Shown: positions 8,001 through 15,256 of the stretch, in pieces
Position numbering within the stretch: position 1 is the first letter of the stretch
How the letters are laid out: every line of letters begins with the position of its first letter
DNA from: Oscillospiraceae bacterium
Lineage (GTDB): Bacteria; Bacillota; Clostridia; Oscillospirales; Oscillospiraceae
DNA length: 38,813 nucleotides
NCBI GenBank assembly: GCA_902774015.1
Contig: CACYHB010000016.1
Span: 1 to 38,813 of the forward strand
Reading direction: 5' to 3'
Notes under the pieces: model-generated
Seen by the model: only the letters and a program-made list of their open reading frames with translations
Databases searched by the model: none
Told to the model about the DNA's origin: nothing
Translations under genes and position numbers: made by a program

Positions 8001-9593
8001 ATGAAACATCGACTTCTCGCACTTCTTCTCGCCGCCTGTACGCTGCTTTGTCTGGTGCTGACCAGTTGCAGCAAGTCAACCGACAGCAGCCAGGATAACA
8101 GCGCCGATGCCGCCGCTCAGGATCCACAGCAGGCAGATGCCAACGGCAACTACAAGGACACCGTTGTTTGGGCGCAGAGCGCAGACGTGACCTCAATGGA
8201 CCCGCACGTCGGCAAGGAAACTGCCGCCGTTACGGTCACGTGCAACATTTTCAGCACGCTGATGGAAGTCATCGGTGACGGCGACCCCCAGCCGCTTCTT
8301 GCTGAGAGCTATCAGCAGCTCAACGACACGGATTGGGAGTTTACCATCCGCCAGGGCGTCAAGTTCCACGATGGAAGCGACTTGACCGTTGAGGATGTCA
8401 AGTGGTCACTTGATCGTGCGATCGCCTCTAACTATGTCAACTACATCGTCAGCTTTATCGAAAGTGTGGAGATCACTGGTGACAACACAATTGTAGTCCA
8501 CTGCAAAGCGCCCTACGCTCCGATCCTGAATAACCTTTCGATGCCATTCTCCGCCATCGTGCCAAAGGCCTACATCGAGGCCAACGGCGATGAATACTTC
8601 TCTCAGCATCCTATCGGCTCCGGTCCGTACAAGATGGTCAAATGGAACCCGTCCGACTCTGTCAAGCTTGAGGCGTTTGATGAGTACTTCATGGGCAAAC
8701 CCGCGACCAAGAACCTCGTTATGAAGGTCATCCCTGAGGCCGCCCAGCGCGTTATTGCTTTGGAAATGGGTGAGGTCGACATTGCCTACTCCATTGAGGC
8801 CAACGACGTTAGCAAGATTGACGCCAACCCCGACCTGGTCAAGTATACACGGCCGTCCATGACCTGCTTCAACTACTTCTTCAATCTGATCGATGAGGAT
8901 CGCCCCACCTATGATCTGAAGGTTCGTCAAGCCATCTGCTACGCTATTGACCGCCAGAAGATCATCGATACCATCCTTCAAGGCAGCGCTACTCTTGCTG
9001 ACAGCATGATCGCGCCGATTGTTGCCTGCTACACACCGACCCCGACTTATGACTACGATCTGGAGAAGGCAAAGCAGCTCATGGCAGAGTCCTCCTATCC
9101 CAACGGCTGCGACCTCATCATGGTTACCAACCAGTCCCAGCAGCGTCTCGAGATCTGTCAGGTTGTCCAGCAGATGCTCAAGGAACTCAACATCAACGTC
9201 GAGATCCGCACCTATGAGCAGGCGACTTACATTCAGGCGCTGAACGAACATGAGCATGACATGGGTTTCTCCGCATGGATCACTTCCACCGGTGACGCCG
9301 ACTACACCTATTATCCGTGCTACCACTCCACGCAGAAGGGCAAGCCCGGCAACCGCTCCTTCTTCGGCAATCCCAAGGCGGACGAACTGATCGAGAAGGG
9401 CCGCAGTCTGAGCGATCCCGAGGCGCGTAAGGAGGTCTACTCCGAGCTCAACCAGATCATCTATGAAAACTGCACGCAGCTGTACATTTGCCATCCGCTT
9501 ACGGTCGAGGCCTGCACCAAGTATGTCGAGGGCTTCGTCAGCAACAAGGACGGCTACAACAGGCTGTGGACTGTGAAGTGCCTGCAGAGCTGA
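8001..9593 (+). CDS. dppA: Family 5 extracellular solute-binding lipoprotein
   Basis: The 530-residue receptor captures the substrate outside the cell and delivers it to DppBCDF. A lipoprotein signal is clear: basic start MKHR, hydrophobic stretch, lipobox LTSC with the lipidated cysteine at 23, then a low-complexity polar linker rich in S, D and A. The family 5 (DppA/OppA/NikA) core follows, with TSMDPHVGKETAAV, a WEFTIRQGVKFHDG segment and YDLKVRQAICYAIDRQKI. Length is typical. AAGGAGG precedes ATG. Last gene of the operon, with a terminator 90 bp downstream. Family 5 receptors bind peptides, nickel complexes, sugars or glutathione; the IadA neighbour favours short peptides. Confidence 0.92.
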   Translation: MKHRLLALLLAACTLLCLVLTSCSKSTDSSQDNSADAAAQDPQQADANGNYKDTVVWAQSADVTSMDPHVGKETAAVTVTCNIFSTLMEVIGDGDPQPLLAESYQQLNDTDWEFTIRQGVKFHDGSDLTVEDVKWSLDRAIASNYVNYIVSFIESVEITGDNTIVVHCKAPYAPILNNLSMPFSAIVPKAYIEANGDEYFSQHPIGSGPYKMVKWNPSDSVKLEAFDEYFMGKPATKNLVMKVIPEAAQRVIALEMGEVDIAYSIEANDVSKIDANPDLVKYTRPSMTCFNYFFNLIDEDRPTYDLKVRQAICYAIDRQKIIDTILQGSATLADSMIAPIVACYTPTPTYDYDLEKAKQLMAESSYPNGCDLIMVTNQSQQRLEICQVVQQMLKELNINVEIRTYEQATYIQALNEHEHDMGFSAWITSTGDADYTYYPCYHSTQKGKPGNRSFFGNPKADELIEKGRSLSDPEARKEVYSELNQIIYENCTQLYICHPLTVEACTKYVEGFVSNKDGYNRLWTVKCLQS

Positions 9594-9620
9594 TTTCTGC
9601 CGCAGACTTATCACAAAAGG

Positions 9621-9660
9621 GTTTGTCGCAAATTGAAATACACTAGAAATTTGCACAAAC
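9621..9660. repeat. Imperfect palindrome after dppA
   Basis: GTTTGT-c-GCAAATT is matched in inverse by AATTTGC-a-CAAAC, giving two stem segments around a short internal mismatch. A perfect palindrome CGTCTAGACG follows at 9665-9674. There is no T-run, so this is more likely an mRNA-stabilising structure than a terminator. Confidence 0.5.
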
Positions 9661-9682
9661 GAATCGTCTAGACGGTCAAAAC

Positions 9683-9726
9683 AGACGCTTTCAGAGGTAA
9701 ATCCGCCTCTGAAAGCGTCTTCCTTT
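9683..9726 (+). terminator. Terminator of the iadA-dpp operon
   Basis: A perfect 15-bp stem (AGACGCTTTCAGAGG with its complement at 9706-9720) and an 8-nt loop are followed by TCCTTTT. It marks the end of the first operon. Confidence 0.9.
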
Positions 9727-9773
9727 TGCGGAGTTTTTTGGAAAAATACTTTTCAACACCTTCCATGCGCTTA

Positions 9774-10107
9774 TTAAGATATATCTTTTAAAATTGAGTT
9801 GAGACTGCAGGTTGGCGGATCCAAGGCGTCAAGAATTTGCGCAAATTTATTTGCAGACTCCGGCTGAATGAAGCCATCTGGCATAGGAGTTCTCATGATG
9901 CAGCTCCGGCACTTCCTCCTGCACGGTGAAATTGCGAACCATCCAATCATATTCCGCCTGCACCTTATGCTTTTCGATGACCGCATCGGGCAGCGCGGCA
10001 TTCTGCACCTCTGCGGTCAGATACAGCAGCTCCTTGACCTCTGCGCATTCGCCTGCATTGTCGGTATAAACGGTTTCCGCTCCATTGTTTTCCATCTCGT
10101 TCAGCAT
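9774..10107 (-). pseudogene. Fragment of an unknown gene, frameshifted
   Basis: On the minus strand, 10107 to 9847 reads as 86 protein-like residues containing AEVKELLYLTAEVQNAALPD and VPELHHENSYARWLH. An overlapping second frame continues as MPDGFIQPESANKFAQILDAL to about 9774. The second frame takes over near the point where the first stops, which fits one frame-shifted gene remnant. I do not recognise the family. No ribosome binding site is obvious. It lies at the left edge of a stretch with integrative-element debris. Confidence 0.4.
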
Positions 10108-10109
10108 CT

Positions 10110-10174
10110 TACGTCATCACTATCGATGCACAGGCCAAAAAGCCAGTGTTTTCAAGGTGATGACGTATTTTTTT
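10110..10174 (+). terminator. Long two-tier hairpin with T-run
   Basis: TACGTCATCAC (10110-10120) pairs perfectly with GTGATGACGTA (10157-10167). Inside, CACAGGC and GCCAGTG form a second short stem. A run of Ts follows directly. This works as a plus-strand terminator and could also be a cruciform-forming end of a mobile element. Confidence 0.55.
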
Positions 10175-10179
10175 GTTTC

Positions 10180-10241
10180 AAAAAAACAGGTGATTTTCAC
10201 CGATGCCAAACAAGGACTGTAAGGACTTGAACCCTTTTTTA
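10180..10241 (-). other. Degenerate tRNA 3'-end-like remnant with terminator, minus strand
   Basis: Read on the minus strand, GGGTTCAAGTCC (a T-arm-like block, about 10230-10241) is followed some 28 bases later by the short hairpin GGTGA-TTT-TCACC (10189-10201) and a T-run. The pattern resembles a decayed tRNA 3' end with its terminator, a typical insertion boundary. The T-stem is only partly paired and no 5' half is present. Confidence 0.3.
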
Positions 10242-10327
10242 CGTTTCTTTCGAGTACTTGCCGGAATTTTGCAACAGCTCCACTCCCGACTTCCGATCAT
10301 TATTCAAAAAATCATTCACAAAATTTG

Positions 10328-10376
10328 AAGCGCCGATTCATTGGTTCTGACGAACCGATAGAACGGCGCTTTTTTG
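10328..10376 (+). terminator. Terminator or attenuator hairpin upstream of element genes
   Basis: AAGCGCCG (10328-10335) pairs with CGGCGCTT (10364-10371). The inner segment contains GGTTC-TGAC-GAACC. A T-run follows. It lies only a few tens of bases before the small Cys-rich ORF, so it either ends an upstream transcript or attenuates the following genes. Confidence 0.65.
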
Positions 10377-10586
10377 TTTTCTACGAAAGGAGAGATCACA
10401 CTGGAACAGAACACAACAAACCGGCCGGCGTTCGGCGACTGCCGGAGCTGCCCGTATCCGTCCGTCGGCTTTTGCTGCAGGGGGAAGCAGGACTGCCTGC
10501 GCACACGCATGGACAAGCTGAACGACATCGGAAACCCGGCGTATTCCATATGTTCAGAGAAAACAAAAGAGACGGAGGAAGCATGA
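10374..10586 (+). CDS. Small cysteine-rich protein of integrative-element type
   Basis: The product (up to 70 residues) has a compact cysteine pattern, GDCRSCPYPSVGFCCRGKQD followed by C, which suggests a small zinc-binding protein. Similar short Cys-rich ORFs commonly accompany DUF4314 genes in Clostridia integrative and conjugative elements; I judge this from pattern memory, not a search. The start is unclear. TTG 10374 is the first standard codon, but AAAGGAG at 10386-10392 points to CTG 10401, which would give 61 residues. It ends one base before the next gene, so both are probably co-transcribed. Function unknown. Confidence 0.5.
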   Translation: MFSTKGEITLEQNTTNRPAFGDCRSCPYPSVGFCCRGKQDCLRTRMDKLNDIGNPAYSICSEKTKETEEA

Positions 10587-10587
10587 C

Positions 10588-11565
10588 ATGAACATGGACA
10601 AAAATAGACTGGAAGCGCTCCGAAACCGGTATCCGGTCGGAACGATGATCCAGCTGGATGACATGACGGACGATCCAAACCCCGTTGAGGCCGGCACGCT
10701 CGGCACGGTCCGGGCAGTGGACGCGCTCGGCACGGTTCACGTTGAATGGGACAACGGCCGCACGCTCGGCCTCGTGCCCGGCGTGGACCGGTTCCATCCG
10801 GTGCAGCCGGAGCTGTACACGCTGAGGCTCTACATGCCGCTGACAGCGGAGCTCTGCGAGTATAACGACTGGGGAGACCTGGAGGATTCAGGCTGTGAGC
10901 TGTCCGGGCGTGCGCTTCTTGCGTATGAGGACGAGATCTCCTGCGCGTTGATCCAAAACCAGCTGCCCGAGGAAGCGGAACGCGGCCTTATGCACTGGTA
11001 CCACGATGCGGACAGCGTCAACGACAAAGTCCATTCCGTCCAATTCCAGGCCGAGGCCAGAGACAGGCAGCTCTGGGGCGTGGCGGAGTGCCGGGTGTCT
11101 GAAGCGCTCACGCCCGCGGAGCTGGACATCCTGAAGGATTACATCACAGGCCAGGCGTCAGACGGATGGGGAGAGGGCTTCGAGCAGCAGGAGATCAAAG
11201 TCGACGGTGGGGAACTGTATGTCCACCTATGGAACAGCAGGGACTGGTACATTGAGACGGAACAGGAGCGCTTTGCGCCAAAGCTGGCGGACGGCCTGCC
11301 GGAGATCTGCATGAGCGTCCTGCCGGGCAGCGGCGCGCTCATCTGCATCCGACGCGGCCAGACGGGCTACTACCCGTCGGAATGGGAGACGGGAGACCCC
11401 GAAAAGAATCGGGAGCTTGCGGATTACGCCAATTCCCGGCAGGGGATCACGAAGGAGCAGGAGCAGGCCATGCTGACAGGCTCCATGTTCGGATGGGCAG
11501 TCCCCGGCGCGGACCCGAAAAACTACGATCAGGACATGCCGAAGATGGAAATGACTGTATCATGA
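10588..11565 (+). CDS. DUF4314 plus DUF6329 domain protein of an integrative element
   Basis: The 325-residue protein starts with a DUF4314 domain (about residues 4-70: LEALRNRYPVGTMIQLDDM, EWDNGRTLGLVPGVDRF), a small beta-rich unit. A DUF6329-like part follows (about 75-230), with GLMHWYHDADSVNDKVHSV, LWGVAECRVSEALTPAELD and ELYVHLWNSRDWYIETEQE. Such proteins are accessory genes of Tn-like conjugative elements in Clostridia; their function is not known. GGAGGAAG lies eight bases before ATG. No relaxase, integrase or conjugation gene is present nearby, so this is probably a surviving fragment of a larger element. Confidence 0.75.
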   Translation: MNMDKNRLEALRNRYPVGTMIQLDDMTDDPNPVEAGTLGTVRAVDALGTVHVEWDNGRTLGLVPGVDRFHPVQPELYTLRLYMPLTAELCEYNDWGDLEDSGCELSGRALLAYEDEISCALIQNQLPEEAERGLMHWYHDADSVNDKVHSVQFQAEARDRQLWGVAECRVSEALTPAELDILKDYITGQASDGWGEGFEQQEIKVDGGELYVHLWNSRDWYIETEQERFAPKLADGLPEICMSVLPGSGALICIRRGQTGYYPSEWETGDPEKNRELADYANSRQGITKEQEQAMLTGSMFGWAVPGADPKNYDQDMPKMEMTVS

Positions 11566-11696
11566 TCTCAAACCTGCCTCTTGATACTATTTCGGTACAA
11601 CTGTTTATAGAGTATCGTGTTCTGAAAGAGATAGAAGAAAACCGGGAGAAGTTGATCTCCCGGTTCAAATCGTATGTATCAGGAGCGCAGGTTTGA
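11562..11696 (+). CDS. Small hypothetical protein (44 residues)
   Basis: ATG 11562 overlaps the stop of the DUF4314 gene (ATGA), and the product is a charged, probably helical peptide containing EYRVLKEIEENREKLISRF. Its 3' part contains an inverted repeat (11642-11663) that would also act as a terminator on the minus strand, so the ORF could be accidental. No family recognised. Confidence 0.4.
   Translation: MISNLPLDTISVQLFIEYRVLKEIEENREKLISRFKSYVSGAQV
11642..11663 (-). terminator. Inverted repeat, terminator on the minus strand
   Basis: CCGGGAG and CTCCCGG form a 7-bp stem. Read on the minus strand it is followed by TTTTCTTC. It lies 16 bp beyond the stop codon of the minus-strand gene remnant at 11679-11933, as a normal terminator would. 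Confidence 0.45.
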
Positions 11697-11933
11697 TGAA
11701 TCCGCCTCGTTCAGAACTGCTCCTGTTTCTGCGTTCATGAAAGTGACATGGACATCATGGATTTCTGCCCCTTTAAATGATTGATAGTAGCCTCCATACC
11801 AGATTGCTGGATCCGCTCCTATATTCGTTCCCCATGAGGACTTCGAATTTGTGAAAGACTTTATCCTGGAACGAATTCCGGAAACAGCGGAAGTGAAATA
11901 CGAATAAGACCATAACAGTATTATACGATTCTC
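11679..11933 (-). pseudogene. Minus-strand gene remnant (C-terminal part of an unknown protein)
   Basis: About 84 codons are open on the minus strand, ending at a TGA at 11679-11681. The last 55 or so residues look like real protein: SWGTNIGADPAIWYGGYYQ and KGAEIHDVHVTFMNAETG. There is no start codon with a ribosome binding site, because the pyr promoter and leader begin immediately upstream. This looks like a gene truncated when the pyrimidine operon was joined here. I do not recognise the family. Confidence 0.4.
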
Positions 11934-11937
11934 TTAC

Positions 11938-11966
11938 TTGACATTGATAATATCAGAGGGTATTAT
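11938..11966 (+). promoter_or_regulatory. Promoter of the pyr operon
   Basis: A perfect TTGACA (11938-11943) and TATTAT (11961-11966) are separated by 17 bp. Transcription should start near 11973, only about 10 bases before the leader ORF ribosome binding site. Confidence 0.88.
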
Positions 11967-11991
11967 GATAAAAACAGCTGGAGGGCGTCAG

Positions 11992-12105
11992 ATGATTCAT
12001 ATTCGGTCGATTACCTGTGTGATTGCGAAAAATGCCCGACGCGTATTTCTTTTTATTTTTATGCCGGTTTCGAAAGAACCGGTATTTTTTGTTAGGAGGA
12101 TTTAA
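11992..12105 (+). CDS. pyr operon leader peptide (37 residues)
   Basis: GGAGGG (11980-11985) precedes ATG 11992 by six bases. The reading frame runs 37 codons, through a T-rich tract (14 T in 19 bases, 12043-12061) that encodes VFLFIFM, then straight through the terminator hairpin, and stops at TAA 12103-12105, touching the pyrBI ATG at 12106. This is the arrangement of the E. coli pyrBI leader: when UTP is scarce RNA polymerase pauses at the U-rich tract, the trailing ribosome catches up and prevents the hairpin forming. The peptide itself is probably not functional. The match of promoter, ribosome site, U tract, hairpin and abutting stop makes chance unlikely, but it is inferred from sequence only. 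Confidence 0.75.
   Translation: MIHIRSITCVIAKNARRVFLFIFMPVSKEPVFFVRRI
12061..12090 (+). terminator. pyr attenuator (intrinsic terminator inside the leader ORF)
   Basis: ATGCCGGTT (12061-12069) pairs with AACCGGTAT (12077-12085) with one G-U pair and a 7-nt loop, followed by six Ts. It lies 21 bases upstream of pyrBI and inside the translated leader. A ribosome translating close behind RNA polymerase would cover the 5' arm. Confidence 0.85.
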
Positions 12106-13686
12106 ATGAGTAACGTATTTAAGGGAAGATCGCTGAACATTATTGAAGACTTTTCCATTGAAGAACGCCGTTATTTTTTCAGGAAAGTAATGGAACTGAA
12201 GAAGGCTATCCTCGAAAACGACCAGGCAAAACAGGATGAATATCGCATCAATGATCCTGACTTTGGTATCTATTCTGTGTTTTTAGAGAATTCTACACGA
12301 ACGAGAGAAAGTTTTAAAAACGCAGCGAAATTCCATCATGCAAAATTCAGCGAACTGTTGACCAGCGGATCTTCCATTAATAAGGGAGAATCCTATACAG
12401 ACACGTTCAACACAATCAGCGGTTATCAGAACAGCATCTTCATTGTCCGCAGCACGGTAGAGGGGTTGACGAAACTGCTTTCTGAGGAGACGGCTGTTTA
12501 TACAAAGCGCAACGGACTTCCTTATACGCCGGCTTTTATCAATGCAGGAGACGGCAAGCACGAACATCCGACACAGGAACTGCTGGATGAATTCACATTC
12601 CTGGAAGATAATGACATGAGTTTTGATTCCATTCACGTTGCGCTCGTAGGAGACCTGTATCACGGGCGTACGGTTCACAGCAAAGCGGATGGACTGAAAC
12701 TCTTTGATCACGTAAAGGTTGATCTGATCGCTCCGAATGAACTGCAGATGCCGGAAAGCTATGTGGAAAAAATGGAGCAGAACGGGTTCGAGGTTCGGAG
12801 CTTCTCTTCCATCGAAGAATATCTGAAACAGCCGGAAATCTCAACCAAATGGTACTTCACAAGGCCGCAGCTTGAAAGAATGGGCGAACGCATCTTACAG
12901 AAACAGGAACAGCTTCGCCAGTCGATTACCTTCCGCAAGGAGTTTCTTGACAAGCTGCTGCCCGATACTCGTTTTTATCATCCCTTACCCCGTCATAAAG
13001 AACATCCAACGATTCCGGTTTGGCTCGACAGTATGCCTCTGAACGGATGGGAGCGTCAGTCGATCAACGGTTATTACTGCCGTATCGTTCTGATTTCTCT
13101 GATCGCCGGTATCATAGGCGATGATTTCGTCCCGAGCAATAAAGAAAAAGCAGAGGAAGAAGACGAGTATATTCATGAGGTAAAAGAACGGAAGGAGAAG
13201 AAATACGCGGAGTATTCCGAAGGAATCAAACCGATCAAAAACGGCCTGGTAATCGATCATATCTGCAAGGGAGAGACGCCGAAGGAGATCCGTGAACATA
13301 TGGAACTGATCAGCCGCGTAATGCATCTGGATGACGGACGCGGCGGGCACTGGATCAGCCGCAGTTCTGACGGACAATTCAAAGGACTTCTGTTCTGCCC
13401 TGATGCACACAATCTGACGCAAAGAGACCTGAAGAGATTGGCAACCGTTGCGCCCGGAAGCACTTTGAATATCATCAAGGACGGAACTGTCGCAGAGAAA
13501 TATCGTGCCACAACGCCTCCGCGGGTCTATGATTTTGACGACCTGTGCTGCACGAATGAGGCCTGTATCACACATCCTGTGAATTCCGAGAACGTACCTG
13601 CGAAATTCGTCCGTACCAAAGACGGACAGTTTGCCTGTGCATACTGCGGAAGAGTTCATTCCTTTAAGGAAATCTGGAAGAAATGA
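12106..13686 (+). CDS. pyrB: Aspartate carbamoyltransferase, catalytic PyrB fused to regulatory PyrI
   Basis: This 526-residue protein catalyses the first committed pyrimidine step, carbamoyl phosphate plus aspartate to carbamoylaspartate. The catalytic part (about 1-345) carries STRTR (63-67), HPTQ (154-157), GDLYHGRTVHS (182-192) and HPLPR (292-296). A charged linker (about 345-372) leads to a PyrI-type regulatory domain (about 374-526): KNGLVIDHICKG, TLNIIKDG and a zinc site with C482, C487, C511 and C514, whose spacing matches E. coli PyrI. Normally PyrB and PyrI are separate chains; fusions are known from Thermotoga and some spirochaetes. It implies nucleotide feedback control of the enzyme, in addition to the leader attenuator. 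AGGAGG precedes ATG. Domain assignment is firm. Confidence 0.93.
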   Translation: MSNVFKGRSLNIIEDFSIEERRYFFRKVMELKKAILENDQAKQDEYRINDPDFGIYSVFLENSTRTRESFKNAAKFHHAKFSELLTSGSSINKGESYTDTFNTISGYQNSIFIVRSTVEGLTKLLSEETAVYTKRNGLPYTPAFINAGDGKHEHPTQELLDEFTFLEDNDMSFDSIHVALVGDLYHGRTVHSKADGLKLFDHVKVDLIAPNELQMPESYVEKMEQNGFEVRSFSSIEEYLKQPEISTKWYFTRPQLERMGERILQKQEQLRQSITFRKEFLDKLLPDTRFYHPLPRHKEHPTIPVWLDSMPLNGWERQSINGYYCRIVLISLIAGIIGDDFVPSNKEKAEEEDEYIHEVKERKEKKYAEYSEGIKPIKNGLVIDHICKGETPKEIREHMELISRVMHLDDGRGGHWISRSSDGQFKGLLFCPDAHNLTQRDLKRLATVAPGSTLNIIKDGTVAEKYRATTPPRVYDFDDLCCTNEACITHPVNSENVPAKFVRTKDGQFACAYCGRVHSFKEIWKK

Positions 13687-14396
13687 GAGAAAAGAATATG
13701 AAAACGATCGCTGAAGTGAAAGATTTCTACGGCCCCCAGTTGGCGGAAGCAGCTTTGAAGCTTGGCGCGATCAAACTGCGCGTCGAACATCCGTTCACCT
13801 GGGCGAGCGGTTACCGGATGCCGATTTATAATGACAACCGTCAGTTTCTTGCAGTTCCGGAGTACCGGAAACTGATCTGCAAAGCTTTCTCCGAAATGAT
13901 AGAAGTTCTGGGTTTAGGGGACGCAGACAATATAGCCGGAACATCCACGGCGGGAATTCCGCACGCCACCTCTTTAGCCGATGCGCTGAATAAACCCATG
14001 ACTTATGTCCGTTCCAGCGCGAAGGATCACGGAATGGGAAATCAGATCGAAGGGCTGGGCGATGGAAGCTACCATGGGAAGAAGGTAATTCTGATCGAGG
14101 ATCTGATTTCCACGGGTTCTTCTTCCATAAAAGCTTTGGAAGCAATCAGAAGAGCGGACGGCGAATGCAACACTTGCCTTGCGATCTTCACATACGGCCT
14201 GGACAAAGCTGCTCAGGCTTTTGACAACCTGGATCCCAAATGTGAGCTTCATGCGATTTTAGAGTATGACACCATGATCAAAACAGCTGCCAGAACCGGC
14301 TATATCGATGAAAAGAGTGCTGAAAGCCTGAAAGCATGGCGCAAGAGTCCGTTTACCTGGGGCGAAGAACGCGGTTTTCCGAAGGAGGAAGCATGA
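13683..14396 (+). CDS. pyrE: Orotate phosphoribosyltransferase
   Basis: The 237-residue enzyme converts orotate and PRPP to orotidine monophosphate. The PRPP-binding motif VILIEDLISTGSSSIKAL (about 137-154) and the upstream TYVRSSAKDHGMGNQIEG flexible-loop region are typical. ATG 13683 overlaps the pyrBI stop (ATGA); an internal ATG at 13698 is an alternative, neither having a strong ribosome site, so translational coupling probably sets the start. The C-terminal tail (SAESLKAWRKSPFTWGEERG) is a little longer than in short PyrE proteins. Confidence 0.92.
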   Translation: MREKNMKTIAEVKDFYGPQLAEAALKLGAIKLRVEHPFTWASGYRMPIYNDNRQFLAVPEYRKLICKAFSEMIEVLGLGDADNIAGTSTAGIPHATSLADALNKPMTYVRSSAKDHGMGNQIEGLGDGSYHGKKVILIEDLISTGSSSIKALEAIRRADGECNTCLAIFTYGLDKAAQAFDNLDPKCELHAILEYDTMIKTAARTGYIDEKSAESLKAWRKSPFTWGEERGFPKEEA

Positions 14397-15256
14397 ATTA
14401 TCTGGAACTTCTTCAAAAAAGCAGCGAAACCGCAGGCAATATCTTGTGCATGGGGCTGGATCCGGTGCCGGACGCGCTGCCCTATCCGGAAAAACCTGTA
14501 TCACGGAGAATCAGTGACTATTTTGAGGAACTGTTCGATGAAATGCTGAAAAGGAACCTGATTCCCGCAGCGTTCAAGCCGAACCTTGGCTATTATGCTG
14601 CGCTTGACCGTCCGCTGGACGGACAGTTCGATGGCTCACTGGCTCTTGCTCAGGTTCTGAAGATGCTGCGCGGTAAGTTTCCTGGTATTCCCGTCATTCT
14701 TGACGCCAAGCGTGGGGATATCGCGACAAGTTCAACCAACTACGCAAGGGAAGCGTTTGAAGCCTGGCATGCGGATTGCGTCACGGTCTCGCCTTACATG
14801 GGGACCGATAGTGTGATGCCGTTTGCTTTTGCTGATAAAGGCGTATACGTGCTAAACCGTACCTCGAATCCCGGCGGTGCAGATCTGCAGAATCTCCTTA
14901 TGGAAAATCAGGAACCGCTGTACATCACTGTTGCACGTACAATCGCGAAATGGCATAGGGAAAGCTCAGTCATCGGCGCAGTGGTGGGAGCCACGAATTT
15001 GAAGGAACTGGAGGATATCGCCGGGTATTTTGCTGACAAGGATATTCCGATGCTGATACCGGGCGTCGGCAGCCAGGGCGGTTCCGCACCGGAAGTTATG
15101 AAAAAACTCCGGAACACCGGATATCCGATCTGTCTGGCGCGTATCAACAGCTCCAGCGGTCTGACTCATCCCTGGAAGAAAGCCCCCGCACCGGATGATT
15201 ATCTGGAGCGGGTAATGACAAATCTGGCAAAACTGATAAAGGAGACATCTCTGTGA
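14393..15256 (+). CDS. pyrF: Orotidine 5'-phosphate decarboxylase
   Basis: This 287-residue enzyme makes UMP from OMP. The catalytic lysine-aspartate cluster DAKRGDIATSSTNYA (around 100-115) and the N-terminal CMGLDPVPDALPY, with length above 270, identify the subfamily 2 (bacterial long form). The phosphate-binding end is visible as MLIPGVGSQGG. I chose ATG 14393, which overlaps the pyrE stop and follows AAGGAGG, instead of an upstream in-frame start inside pyrE. Confidence 0.92.
   Translation: MNYLELLQKSSETAGNILCMGLDPVPDALPYPEKPVSRRISDYFEELFDEMLKRNLIPAAFKPNLGYYAALDRPLDGQFDGSLALAQVLKMLRGKFPGIPVILDAKRGDIATSSTNYAREAFEAWHADCVTVSPYMGTDSVMPFAFADKGVYVLNRTSNPGGADLQNLLMENQEPLYITVARTIAKWHRESSVIGAVVGATNLKELEDIAGYFADKDIPMLIPGVGSQGGSAPEVMKKLRNTGYPICLARINSSSGLTHPWKKAPAPDDYLERVMTNLAKLIKETSL

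Noticed and set aside
11967-12105. PyrR-binding antiterminator in the pyr leader
   Set aside because: No PyrR-type conserved loop and no mutually exclusive anti-antiterminator stem could be found; the leader-peptide model explains the elements better.
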